A stretch of 64,000 bases of DNA from Planctomycetota bacterium (GTDB taxonomy: Bacteria; Planctomycetota; UBA1135; GCA-002686595): the NCBI GenBank assembly GCA_022446815.1, contig JAKVCD010000017.1, forward strand, positions 125,412 to 189,411, given 5' to 3'. Shown here in pieces: positions 50,824 through 58,041 of the stretch. Each line of letters begins with the position of its first letter. Position 1 is the stretch's first letter. The notes under the pieces were generated by a model that was not told the DNA's origin, did not search any database, and saw only the letters and a list, made by a program, of their open reading frames with translations. A program made the position numbers and the translations under genes.

Positions 50824-51999
50824 ATGGTTAAGTCGAAGAGAATGAAGCGCGTCCGCACGCCCATGGGGCAGTGGATGGAGTCGATCCTGCAGCTGCCTAT
50901 GACCCTCGCCCTCTGGGTCACCGCGGGCCTCGGCGCTTGGACCCTCCATGAGAGCCGGCCCGTCACTCAAGAGTTCCTGGGGCTCGTAAGAAACCCAGAG
51001 GTTGAGGTTGCCTCAGCCATCGACGGTCGCATCGAGACCCTCCCCATCGCGCTCTACCAATATGTCGAGACCGGTGAGGTCATCGCGACCTTAGACCCCG
51101 CTCAAATCCAAGCTGGCATCGCGACCGCGCGAGCTGAGATGACTCGCCTTCGCTCCGAGCTCGGCGCTGAGCGCGCGAGGCTGGAGAACGCAGAGCGAGT
51201 GAGCGGCTTTGATCGCGCCATGGAGCTGCGCCGCTACCTGAGCGATGAGTCTGAGGCCCGCATCAACGGCCTCGAGATCCAGGGCGACATCGCCTCAAAC
51301 GTCGTCCAAGAGCAGCGCCTGCGCGTCCGCTTGGCTAGGCTCCAAGGTCTCGCCGATGAGGGCCTCACGCCCACAGCTGAGCTCGAAGAGCTCGACCTCA
51401 GGATCAAGCGCACTGTCGCTGAGATCGCTGCAGACCGCGAGCTCCTAGCAGCAAACCTAGAGGAGCTAGAGAAGGCGCAGCAGCGCACAGACTTCTACAG
51501 GGAGTCTCTGCCCGATGAGCCCGCCCACTCCCCCATCTTGGAGCCGCTCAACCTCGCCCTTGACGTGCAAGAGGCGGCGATCGACGAGCTCCTCATCTCG
51601 GCGCGAGAGCTCGTCGTCCGCGCCCCGGTCGACGGGCATGTGGCCTCACTGTCCGGTCACCGCGGCCGCGTCGTCGCAGCCGGAGACGCGCTCCTCACCT
51701 TGATCCCCTCAGGGGTCCTCGAGGTCGAGGTGTTCATCCCCGAGGCCGAGCTCGGCGCGCTCAGCGTGGAAGACTCCGTGCTCCTCTCCTCCGCGACCCA
51801 GCCTGAGCGCACGATCGAGTCCACTGTCATCCGCGTCGCACCCGATGTGCGCGAGGTCCCGCGCCGCCTCTGGCTGGACCCAGCGATCCCTGAGTTTGGT
51901 CGCATCGCGCTCGTGCGCGGGACGCCTGCGCTTGGGCTCACCCCGGGCGAGCGCGTGCTGGTGAGACGGCCTGACGACGCCCTCCCGCAAGGCTCCTGA
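50824..51999 (+). CDS. HlyD-type periplasmic adaptor protein
   Basis: The 391-residue membrane-fusion protein has one N-terminal membrane helix (about residues 24-42), a beta-barrel/lipoyl half ('VASAIDGRIETLPIALYQYVETGEVIATLDP'), a long coiled coil ('RAEMTRLRSELGAERARLENAERV' to 'ELLAANLEELEKAQQRTDF') and the second lipoyl half 'VRAPVDGHVASLSGHRGRVVAAGDALLTLIP'. These link an inner-membrane transporter to the outer envelope. No ABC or RND transporter gene is adjacent. Its place after VTC and DUF4956 suggests that DUF4956 or a distant transporter is its partner. ATG 50824 is used. Confidence 0.85.
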   Translation: MVKSKRMKRVRTPMGQWMESILQLPMTLALWVTAGLGAWTLHESRPVTQEFLGLVRNPEVEVASAIDGRIETLPIALYQYVETGEVIATLDPAQIQAGIATARAEMTRLRSELGAERARLENAERVSGFDRAMELRRYLSDESEARINGLEIQGDIASNVVQEQRLRVRLARLQGLADEGLTPTAELEELDLRIKRTVAEIAADRELLAANLEELEKAQQRTDFYRESLPDEPAHSPILEPLNLALDVQEAAIDELLISARELVVRAPVDGHVASLSGHRGRVVAAGDALLTLIPSGVLEVEVFIPEAELGALSVEDSVLLSSATQPERTIESTVIRVAPDVREVPRRLWLDPAIPEFGRIALVRGTPALGLTPGERVLVRRPDDALPQGS

Positions 52000-52091
52000 G
52001 CCCTGCTATCAAGAGAGCCTGCGCCATACCTCATCTAGGTGAGCTGGGCGCGTATGGCAGCAGCCGCCGATCAAGAGAGAAGCCTAGTAAC

Positions 52092-55000
52092 ATGAGGTCT
52101 GTGATGTGTACCCGCAGCCTCTTCACCCTCACCGCAGCCCTCTCCCTGTGTGGTCTGGGTAATGCCTCCGAAGGCATTGACGATGTCTCTTTCCAGAGCG
52201 AGGTGCTGCCGCTCTTGTCGCGGTCTTGCTTCCCATGTCACGGGCCGGACGCAGCCACCCGTGAGGCGGGGCTCCGCTTTGACGATCGAGACGACGCGGT
52301 CCTAGACCGCGACGGCTACCGCGCGATCAGCCCCGGCGACGCAGAGGGGAGCGAGCTCTTCATTCGAATCACGGACGACCTCGACCCGATGCCTCCCGAA
52401 GGGCACGGCGTCCCACTCACGCCTGAAGAGGTAGACCTCTTGAGGCGCTGGATCGACGAGGGCGCTGAGTACCTCCCCCACTGGTCGCTCGTCGCGCCGG
52501 AGCGCCACGAGATCCCTAGCGGCGCTCCTGGTGTCGACGCGATCGACCGCTTCGTGAGCTCTTCTCTCGAGGAGCGCGGCCTCAGCGCAAACGGGCGGGC
52601 TGATCGTGGCGCGCTGCTACGCCGACTGCACCTCGACCTCATAGGTCTCCCGCCGACTCCGAGTGAGCTAGACGCCTTCCTCGCAGACGAAGACCCCGAG
52701 GCCTTCGAGCGCACGGTCGATGACCTCCTCGCGCGTGAGAGCTATGGCGAGCATTGGGCCTCCATGTGGTTGGATCTCGCGCGCTACGCCGACTCCAAAG
52801 GCCACGGCTCAGACCCGCTCCGTGAGATCTGGCGCTATCGAGACTGGGTCATCGAGGCCTTCAATCAGAACAAACCATTCGACGAGTTCAGCGTCGAGCA
52901 GCTCGCAGGTGACCTCCTCCCAGATGCGACCTTAGACCAACGCCTCGCGACGGCCTTTCACCGCAACACGATGGTGAACACCGAGGGGGGTACGGACGAC
53001 GAGGAGTTCCGTGTCCTCGCCGTGAAGGACCGCGCCAAGACCACCGCGCAGGTCTGGATGGCGATGACCCTTGGGTGCTCAGAGTGCCACGACCACAAGT
53101 ACGACCCGCTCAGCCAGCGCGAGTTCTACTCCTTCTACGCGATCTTCAACCAGACCGCGGACGCAGACGCGAGCGACGACTCGCCTCGAATCGAGATCCC
53201 CACCGCTGATCAGAGAGGTCTGTACGACGAGATCGAGGCGCGAGCAGCGATCGCACGCGATGAGCTCAGCGCGGCCTCTGCTCCTGGCACCCCAGCCAGG
53301 CTCGCCTGGGAGGAGGAGCTCCCGGAGTTGGCGGACTCCTGGCGCACGAGCGTCGCCCTGAGCGCTGTCGCAGAGAGCGGGGCCACGCTCGAGCTCGCTG
53401 GTGAAGGCGAGATCAGGGCGAGCGGGGCCTCGCCCGACACGGACCGATACACGCTGGAGCTCTCACCCGCTGCGGGCGGGGTGAAGGGCCTGCGGATCGA
53501 GACCCTCAAGGGCGTCGACGGCGGCGGACCAGGTCGAGTCGCTCATGGCAACTTCGTCTTGAACGACCTGCGCGTGACGCTGAAGCAGAACGGCAGGGAG
53601 TCGCCGCGCGCACGCTATGTGCGCGTCGAGAACCCAGGCCCGGAGAGGATTCTCTCCCTCGCCGAGGTCGAGGTCATGAGCGGCGGTGAGAACATCGCAG
53701 AGCGGGGACAGGCGAGGCAGTCGAGCACGGCCTACGACGGCCCCGCAAAGCTCGCGATCGACGGCGACACGAACGGCGAGCACAACGCCGGCTCTGTGAC
53801 GCACACGGGCACGGAGGCGGACCCCTGGTGGGAGCTAGACCTTGGCGCCTCTCAGAAGATCGACGCCGTCCACCTCTGGAACCGCATCGACGGCGAGCTC
53901 GAAGAGCGCCTGCGCCGCTGCCAAGTGATCCTCCTCGACGAGGACCGCGCGCCCATCTGGCACGCGCGCGTGGTCGACGCCCCGAGACCGTCAGTGACGC
54001 TCGACACCACCGCGACCGAACTCGAGCTCGGCTTCTCCCAGGCCGTCGCAGACTTCGAGCAGGACGGCTGGGGAGTCTCGAAGGCGATCGACCTCGACCC
54101 TGGAAGCGGTTCGGGCTGGGCGATCTCTCCGGAGCTAACCGAGGACCACGTCGCCGCCTTCACCTTCCGCAGCCCCGTCGCCGTCGAAGAGGGAGCCACT
54201 CTCCGCGTCGAGCTCGTCCAGTCCTACGGCTCGCAGCACACCCTCAAGAGGCTGCGCTTCGCGACCACTACGCTCACGCCGATGCTGGTCACAGACGAGC
54301 TGCGCGCGGCAGCCGAAGCTCGAGAGCGGACAGCTGCCCAAGAGTCTCTCCTCGCCCCCGCGTGGCAGGTGGTCGCCCCCGCGGCGAGAGAGCTGCGCGA
54401 GGGGGTGCGCGCGATCGAGGCCGAGCGCGAGGCCATCAAGGGCCAGCTCACCCCTGTGATGGTCGCGCTCCCCGAAGAGCGCCAGCGAAAGACTCACATG
54501 ATGGTGCTCGGCAACTTCCTGCAGCCTGCAGAGGAGGTGACCGCCGAGACACCCGCCTGCCTCCCCCCGACCTCGGCGGAGACGCCAGATCGCTTGGACC
54601 TCGCCCGCTGGCTCGTCGGAGATGAGCATCCGCTCACAGCTCGGGTGACAGTCAACCGCTTCTGGTCTCGGCTCTTCGGCCGCGGGCTGGTCATCACCGA
54701 AGAAGACTTCGGCACGCAAGGCAGCCTCCCGACTCACCCCGAGCTCCTCGACGAGCTCGCGCTCGACTTCATCGAGAGCGGCTGGGACGTGAAGGCGCTC
54801 TTGAAGCGCCTCGTGATGACAGACGCTTACCAGCGCTCTGCTGAGGTCACAGACGCGCTCCTCAAGCTCGACCCGGAGAACCTCTGGCTGGCGCGCGCCG
54901 CTCGGCCGCGACTCAACGCAGAGGCGGTGCGAGATCAAGCGCTCTTCGTCAGCGGGCTCCTCCACCAAGAGCTCTATGGCCCCTCCATTTACCCTCCGCA

Positions 55001-55526
55001 ACCTGACGGACTCTGGCGCGCTGCCTTCAACGGCACCCAATACAGTCCGACGATGGGTCCAGAGCGGCACCGCCGCGGGCTCTACGTGGTCCTGCGCCGC
55101 ACCATCCCCCACCCCTCGATGGTGGCCTTCGACGCGCCGAGCCGCGAGTTCTGCACCTCTCGCCGCGTGACAACGAACACGCCCCTGCAAGCCTTCGTCA
55201 CCCTGAACGACCCGATCTATGTGGAGGCGGCGCAGGCCCTCGCGCGGCGGCTCATCCAGGAGGGCGGCGCGACGCCTGAAGAGCGCGCGCGCTTCGGGCT
55301 CAAGCTCTGCCTGTGCGTCGATCCCACAGAGCGCCAAGTACAAGCCCTCGTTCGGCTCCACGCGTCAGAGCTCCAGCACTTCAGCGCTCGTCTCGAGGAT
55401 GCCCGCGCTGCGTCAACGGACCCGCTAGGTGCGCTCCCTGATGGCATGGACGCTGCAGATGCCGCCGCGTGGACTATGGTGGCGAGCGCACTCCTCAACA
55501 TGGACCCCTTCCTCGTGAGGAGCTGA
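52092..55526 (+). CDS. Planctomycete cytochrome/DUF1549/DUF1553 protein (PSCyt1-PSD1 type)
   Basis: The 1144-residue exported protein has a signal peptide (about residues 5-25), then a planctomycete cytochrome C domain with haem motif 'CFPCH' at 46-50. DUF1549 ('RLHLDLIGLPPTPSELDAFLAD', 'HWASMWLDLARYADSKG') follows, with a second CxxCH in 'LGCSECHDHKYDPLSQREFY' near residue 333. There is a carbohydrate-binding-like segment ('SSTAYDGPAKLAIDGDTNG', F5/8-type) and a C-terminal DUF1553 ('VNRFWSRLFGRGLVITEEDFG', 'RRTIPHPSMVAFDAPSREFC'). Such proteins occur in hundreds of planctomycete pairs with DUF1501 genes and are thought to act in polysaccharide use. It lies 4 bp before the DUF1501 gene. Confidence 0.92.
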   Translation: MRSVMCTRSLFTLTAALSLCGLGNASEGIDDVSFQSEVLPLLSRSCFPCHGPDAATREAGLRFDDRDDAVLDRDGYRAISPGDAEGSELFIRITDDLDPMPPEGHGVPLTPEEVDLLRRWIDEGAEYLPHWSLVAPERHEIPSGAPGVDAIDRFVSSSLEERGLSANGRADRGALLRRLHLDLIGLPPTPSELDAFLADEDPEAFERTVDDLLARESYGEHWASMWLDLARYADSKGHGSDPLREIWRYRDWVIEAFNQNKPFDEFSVEQLAGDLLPDATLDQRLATAFHRNTMVNTEGGTDDEEFRVLAVKDRAKTTAQVWMAMTLGCSECHDHKYDPLSQREFYSFYAIFNQTADADASDDSPRIEIPTADQRGLYDEIEARAAIARDELSAASAPGTPARLAWEEELPELADSWRTSVALSAVAESGATLELAGEGEIRASGASPDTDRYTLELSPAAGGVKGLRIETLKGVDGGGPGRVAHGNFVLNDLRVTLKQNGRESPRARYVRVENPGPERILSLAEVEVMSGGENIAERGQARQSSTAYDGPAKLAIDGDTNGEHNAGSVTHTGTEADPWWELDLGASQKIDAVHLWNRIDGELEERLRRCQVILLDEDRAPIWHARVVDAPRPSVTLDTTATELELGFSQAVADFEQDGWGVSKAIDLDPGSGSGWAISPELTEDHVAAFTFRSPVAVEEGATLRVELVQSYGSQHTLKRLRFATTTLTPMLVTDELRAAAEARERTAAQESLLAPAWQVVAPAARELREGVRAIEAEREAIKGQLTPVMVALPEERQRKTHMMVLGNFLQPAEEVTAETPACLPPTSAETPDRLDLARWLVGDEHPLTARVTVNRFWSRLFGRGLVITEEDFGTQGSLPTHPELLDELALDFIESGWDVKALLKRLVMTDAYQRSAEVTDALLKLDPENLWLARAARPRLNAEAVRDQALFVSGLLHQELYGPSIYPPQPDGLWRAAFNGTQYSPTMGPERHRRGLYVVLRRTIPHPSMVAFDAPSREFCTSRRVTTNTPLQAFVTLNDPIYVEAAQALARRLIQEGGATPEERARFGLKLCLCVDPTERQVQALVRLHASELQHFSARLEDARAASTDPLGALPDGMDAADAAAWTMVASALLNMDPFLVRS

Positions 55527-55530
55527 GCGC

Positions 55531-56952
55531 ATGCACAACGACCCCCGCTACACCCTCTCGCGCAGAGCGTTCATGACCGGCACGGCTGGGACGCTGGCGA
55601 ACGTCGCCGCGGCTTCGCTCATGACCGAGGGCAGCCTCCAATCGCACGGCGGCGCCGACCACGCGCCGAGAGCCAAGCGGGTGATCTACCTCGACATGGC
55701 AGGCGCGCCCCCGCAGCTCGACATGTTCGACTACAAGCCGAAGCTCGTCGAGCTCGACCGAACCCTCTGCCCGAAGGAGTTCATCGAGGGTAGGCGCCTC
55801 GCCTTCATCAAGGGACACCCGAAGCTGCTCGCGCCCCCGCACCCCTTCGTCCGCATGGGCGAGCGCGGCCATCAGGTCACCTCCCTCATGCCGCACTTCG
55901 CCTCGATCATCGACGAGGTCGCGATGGTGCACTCAATGCACACCGACGAGTTCAACCACGCGCAGGCCGACCTCTTTCTCCAGACCGGCAGCAACCAGCC
56001 CGGAAAGCCCTCGCTCGGCTCTTGGACGACCTGGGGTCTCGGGACGGAGAACCACGACCTCCCTGGCTTCATCGTCCTCTCCTCTGGCGGCTCTGACCCC
56101 ACCGGCGGATCGAGCCTCTGGTCGAGCGGCTTCCTCCCCTCCTCGCACCAGGGCGTGCGCTGCCGCGCCGCAGGAGACCCCATCCTCTATGTGAGCAACC
56201 CAGAGGGCGTGGACGCCGACGTCCGACGGCGCACCCTCGACGCCGTACGCGAGCTCAATGAAGAAGAGCTTGAGCGCGTGGGAGACCCCGAGATCGAGGC
56301 GCGCATCGACCAGTTCGAGCTCGCCTACCGGATGCAGACCACCGTCCCGGAGTTGATGGACATCTCTAAGGAGCCCGGCGCGGTCATCGAGGAGTACGGC
56401 GCGCAGCCTGGCCAAGCCTCCTTCGCTAACAACTGCCTCCTCGCGCGGCGCCTCTCTGAAGCGGGCGTGCGCTTCATCCAGCTCTACGACTGGGGCTGGG
56501 ACATCCACGGCACGAACGCTGGCGATGACCTGATGGACTCCTTCCCCCAGAAGTGCCGCCAGATCGACCGCCCCATCGCCGCCCTCATCCGTGACCTGAA
56601 GCAGCGCGGGCTCTTGGACGAGACCCTCGTGATCTGGGGCGGTGAGTTCGGCCGGACCTCCATGAACGAGGAGCGGAACGGCTCCAAGAAGCTCGGCAGG
56701 GACCACCACCCTGACGCCTTCACCATTTGGATGGCTGGCGGCGGGGTGAAGCCGGGGATCAGCTATGGGGCCACAGATGAGCTCGGGTACTTCATTGACC
56801 GAGATCCAGTGCACGTCCACGACCTCCAGGCCACGATCCTCCACATCCTCGGCCTCGACCCCCACGAGCTCCGCTACCCGTATTTGGGCCTCCAACAGCG
56901 CCTCATAGGGCCTGCAGAGGGCCCTAGGGTTGTGCATGAGCTGCTGAGCTGA
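55531..56952 (+). CDS. DUF1501 Tat-exported sulfatase-fold protein
   Basis: The 473-residue protein begins with a twin-arginine signal ('SRRAFMTGTAGTLANVAAASL'). DUF1501 features are 'KRVIYLDMAGAPPQLDMFDYKP', 'MVHSMHTDEFNHAQADLFLQTG', 'ETLVIWGGEFGRTSMNEERNG' and 'GRDHHPDAFTIWMAGGGVKPG', the metal site of the alkaline-phosphatase superfamily. It is exported folded, probably with a metal. It is the partner of the DUF1549/DUF1553 gene (4-bp gap, same operon), as is usual in planctomycetes. Substrate unknown; a sulfated or phosphorylated glycan is plausible. Confidence 0.93.
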   Translation: MHNDPRYTLSRRAFMTGTAGTLANVAAASLMTEGSLQSHGGADHAPRAKRVIYLDMAGAPPQLDMFDYKPKLVELDRTLCPKEFIEGRRLAFIKGHPKLLAPPHPFVRMGERGHQVTSLMPHFASIIDEVAMVHSMHTDEFNHAQADLFLQTGSNQPGKPSLGSWTTWGLGTENHDLPGFIVLSSGGSDPTGGSSLWSSGFLPSSHQGVRCRAAGDPILYVSNPEGVDADVRRRTLDAVRELNEEELERVGDPEIEARIDQFELAYRMQTTVPELMDISKEPGAVIEEYGAQPGQASFANNCLLARRLSEAGVRFIQLYDWGWDIHGTNAGDDLMDSFPQKCRQIDRPIAALIRDLKQRGLLDETLVIWGGEFGRTSMNEERNGSKKLGRDHHPDAFTIWMAGGGVKPGISYGATDELGYFIDRDPVHVHDLQATILHILGLDPHELRYPYLGLQQRLIGPAEGPRVVHELLS

Positions 56953-57379
56953 GCCTCTAAGTGCTCAAATCACCGAATAAGGCACGAACTCCGGCCCGAA
57001 TGGGCTCGAAAGGGGTCAATTCCCCAGATCTTGGACCAGAATTGCGAGAGTTGGCGCTGGTCGGCGTGAGATCCGTTCGATCGGGCAGCGAAAACCGGCC
57101 CTCATCGTGTCCTGAGCGGCCTTCAGGCACTCGAAAAGGGACCCTATAAAGTCGTAAGTCACTGCAATACTTAGTCTTACGGGAGCCGCCTCGTCTCAGT
57201 TCATGCTCGTGGGCATGAATCCCTAGAGCGCTTCCGAATGTCATCTTGATCTCCTCGGGAGGAATCCTGACCCGCCGGGTCACCCCCCAGGAGCTCTCTG
57301 CCTTCTCTATGGGTGGTCCCCGCTTGGCGCGTCCAAGCCGGACCAGGATCGCCCGCCTTCCTTTCTCTGGAGAAATCCC
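56953..57379. other. Non-coding region upstream of the small membrane-protein genes
   Basis: These 427 bases hold no convincing gene; weak frames on both strands (56961-57149 plus, 56957-57283 minus) lack protein-like features. A TATAAA at 57145-57150 with TTCAGG 17 bases upstream could be a weak promoter giving a leader of over 200 bases. A 15-base palindrome lies at 57268-57282. The composition differs from neighbouring genes, with more A/T. Confidence 0.5.
57268..57282. promoter_or_regulatory. 15-base palindrome, possible operator
   Basis: TGACCCG-C-CGGGTCA is a perfect inverted repeat 98 bases upstream of the first small membrane-protein gene. It could bind a dimeric regulator or form a short hairpin. 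No regulator gene is nearby, so this is symmetry evidence only. Confidence 0.3.
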
Positions 57380-57607
57380 ATGTCGGCTATCAACGACACC
57401 CTGAACTCAGCTGGTTCAATCCTCAACGACGCCGTCCGCTTTGGAATCGGCCTCGGTGGCGCCATTCTCGTCGCGGGCATCCTGTTCGACCTCGGCGAGT
57501 ACAACATCGTCACGAACGTGACGAACTTCGTGACGCAGTTCACGACGGGTGGGCTTCCCGGCCTCATCACCCTGCTGCTCATCATGACGTACATGCGTCG
57601 CGCCTAG
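57380..57607 (+). CDS. Small two-helix membrane protein, first of a related pair
   Basis: The 75-residue protein has an amphipathic N-terminus and two hydrophobic helices: 'FGIGLGGAILVAGILFDL' (about 21-38) and 'LPGLITLLLIMTYM' (about 59-72), ending in RRA. The ATG at 57380 has TGGAGA about 8 bases upstream. It is similar in its C-terminal half to the next gene, including F-x3-G-x2-G-x-I-x-LLL-x3-Y. No family is recognised. A strong intrinsic terminator follows 17 bp after its stop, which suggests a separate, well-expressed transcript. It could be an envelope-stress, holin-like or lipid-bilayer-modifying peptide; function is unknown. Confidence 0.68.
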   Translation: MSAINDTLNSAGSILNDAVRFGIGLGGAILVAGILFDLGEYNIVTNVTNFVTQFTTGGLPGLITLLLIMTYMRRA

Positions 57608-57624
57608 AGCTTGATCTGACAAGG

Positions 57625-57672
57625 AGGTGGGCCCGCAACCCCTCGATCCTGGCGGGCCCACCTTCACTCTTT
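57625..57672 (+). terminator. Intrinsic terminator after the first small membrane-protein gene
   Basis: AGGTGGGCCCGC (57625-57636) and GCGGGCCCACCT (57652-57663) form a perfect 12-bp stem with a 15-base loop, followed by the T-rich TCACTCTTTC. It ends the transcript of the gene at 57380. Confidence 0.8.
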
Positions 57673-57701
57673 CATAAGGATCGAACCCCGGCACAGTTGC
57701 C

Positions 57702-57715
57702 ACAAACGAACACCG
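57702..57715 (+). repeat. 14-bp direct repeat, copy 1
   Basis: ACAAACGAACACCG occurs here, 19 bp before the second small membrane-protein gene, and again at 57973-57986 just after it. It may be a regulatory site, a mark of a duplication or of a former mobile unit. Confidence 0.5.
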
Positions 57716-57734
57716 ACTACTCAAGGGGCACTCA

Positions 57735-57956
57735 ATGTTTCAAACCGCTAATGGATGGCTCAGAACCTTCACCGACTTCGGCGTCTCCGTCATCTTCGCC
57801 GGCATCGTGATCGACATCCTCTTCGCCCAGAGCTATGTCACCGGCAACATCGGTGAGATGGTCAAGGGATTCTCAGAGCAGGGGATCGCTGGCTTCATCG
57901 CCCTCCTCCTCTTCGTCGTGTACTGGCAGAGGAAGAGCCCGACGACCACGACCTGA
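57735..57956 (+). CDS. Small two-helix membrane protein, second of a related pair
   Basis: The 73-residue protein has hydrophobic segments 'FGVSVIFAGIVIDILFA' (about 15-31) and 'GIAGFIALLLFVVYW' (about 50-64), ending in QRKSPTTTT. It shares with its neighbour an FG start to helix one and the spaced C-terminal pattern F-x3-G-x2-G-x-I-x-LLL-x3-Y with about 9 identities in 21 residues by eye. AAGGGG lies 7 bases before ATG 57735. A 14-bp direct repeat flanks the gene on both sides and a near-perfect terminator follows. A paralogue of the first small gene is the best reading. Function unknown. Confidence 0.68.
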   Translation: MFQTANGWLRTFTDFGVSVIFAGIVIDILFAQSYVTGNIGEMVKGFSEQGIAGFIALLLFVVYWQRKSPTTTT

Positions 57957-57972
57957 GCGACCACAAGTCGCA

Positions 57973-57986
57973 ACAAACGAACACCG
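57973..57986 (+). repeat. 14-bp direct repeat, copy 2
   Basis: A second exact ACAAACGAACACCG lies 17 bp after the second small gene. Its last four bases are the start of the terminator stem. Together with copy 1 it brackets the gene with 257 bases between. Confidence 0.5.
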
Positions 57987-58024
57987 CCCCGGCTGGTCTT
58001 GACCAGCCGGGGCGGTCTCTTTTT
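57983..58024 (+). terminator. Strong intrinsic terminator after the second small membrane-protein gene
   Basis: ACCGCCCCGGCTGGTC (57983-57998) and GACCAGCCGGGGCGGT (58001-58016) form a perfect 16-bp stem with a 2-base loop, followed by CTCTTTTTGT. It stops plus-strand transcription before the convergent esterase gene. Confidence 0.9.
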
Positions 58025-58041
58025 GTCTCTGCCTCTGTGAG

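Noticed and set aside
54135..55361. Minus-strand 408-codon frame inside the DUF1549 gene
   Set aside because: Antisense shadow with no domain or start signal.
56957..57283. Small frames upstream of the micro-membrane genes
   Set aside because: They overlap on both strands and lack start signals or structure.
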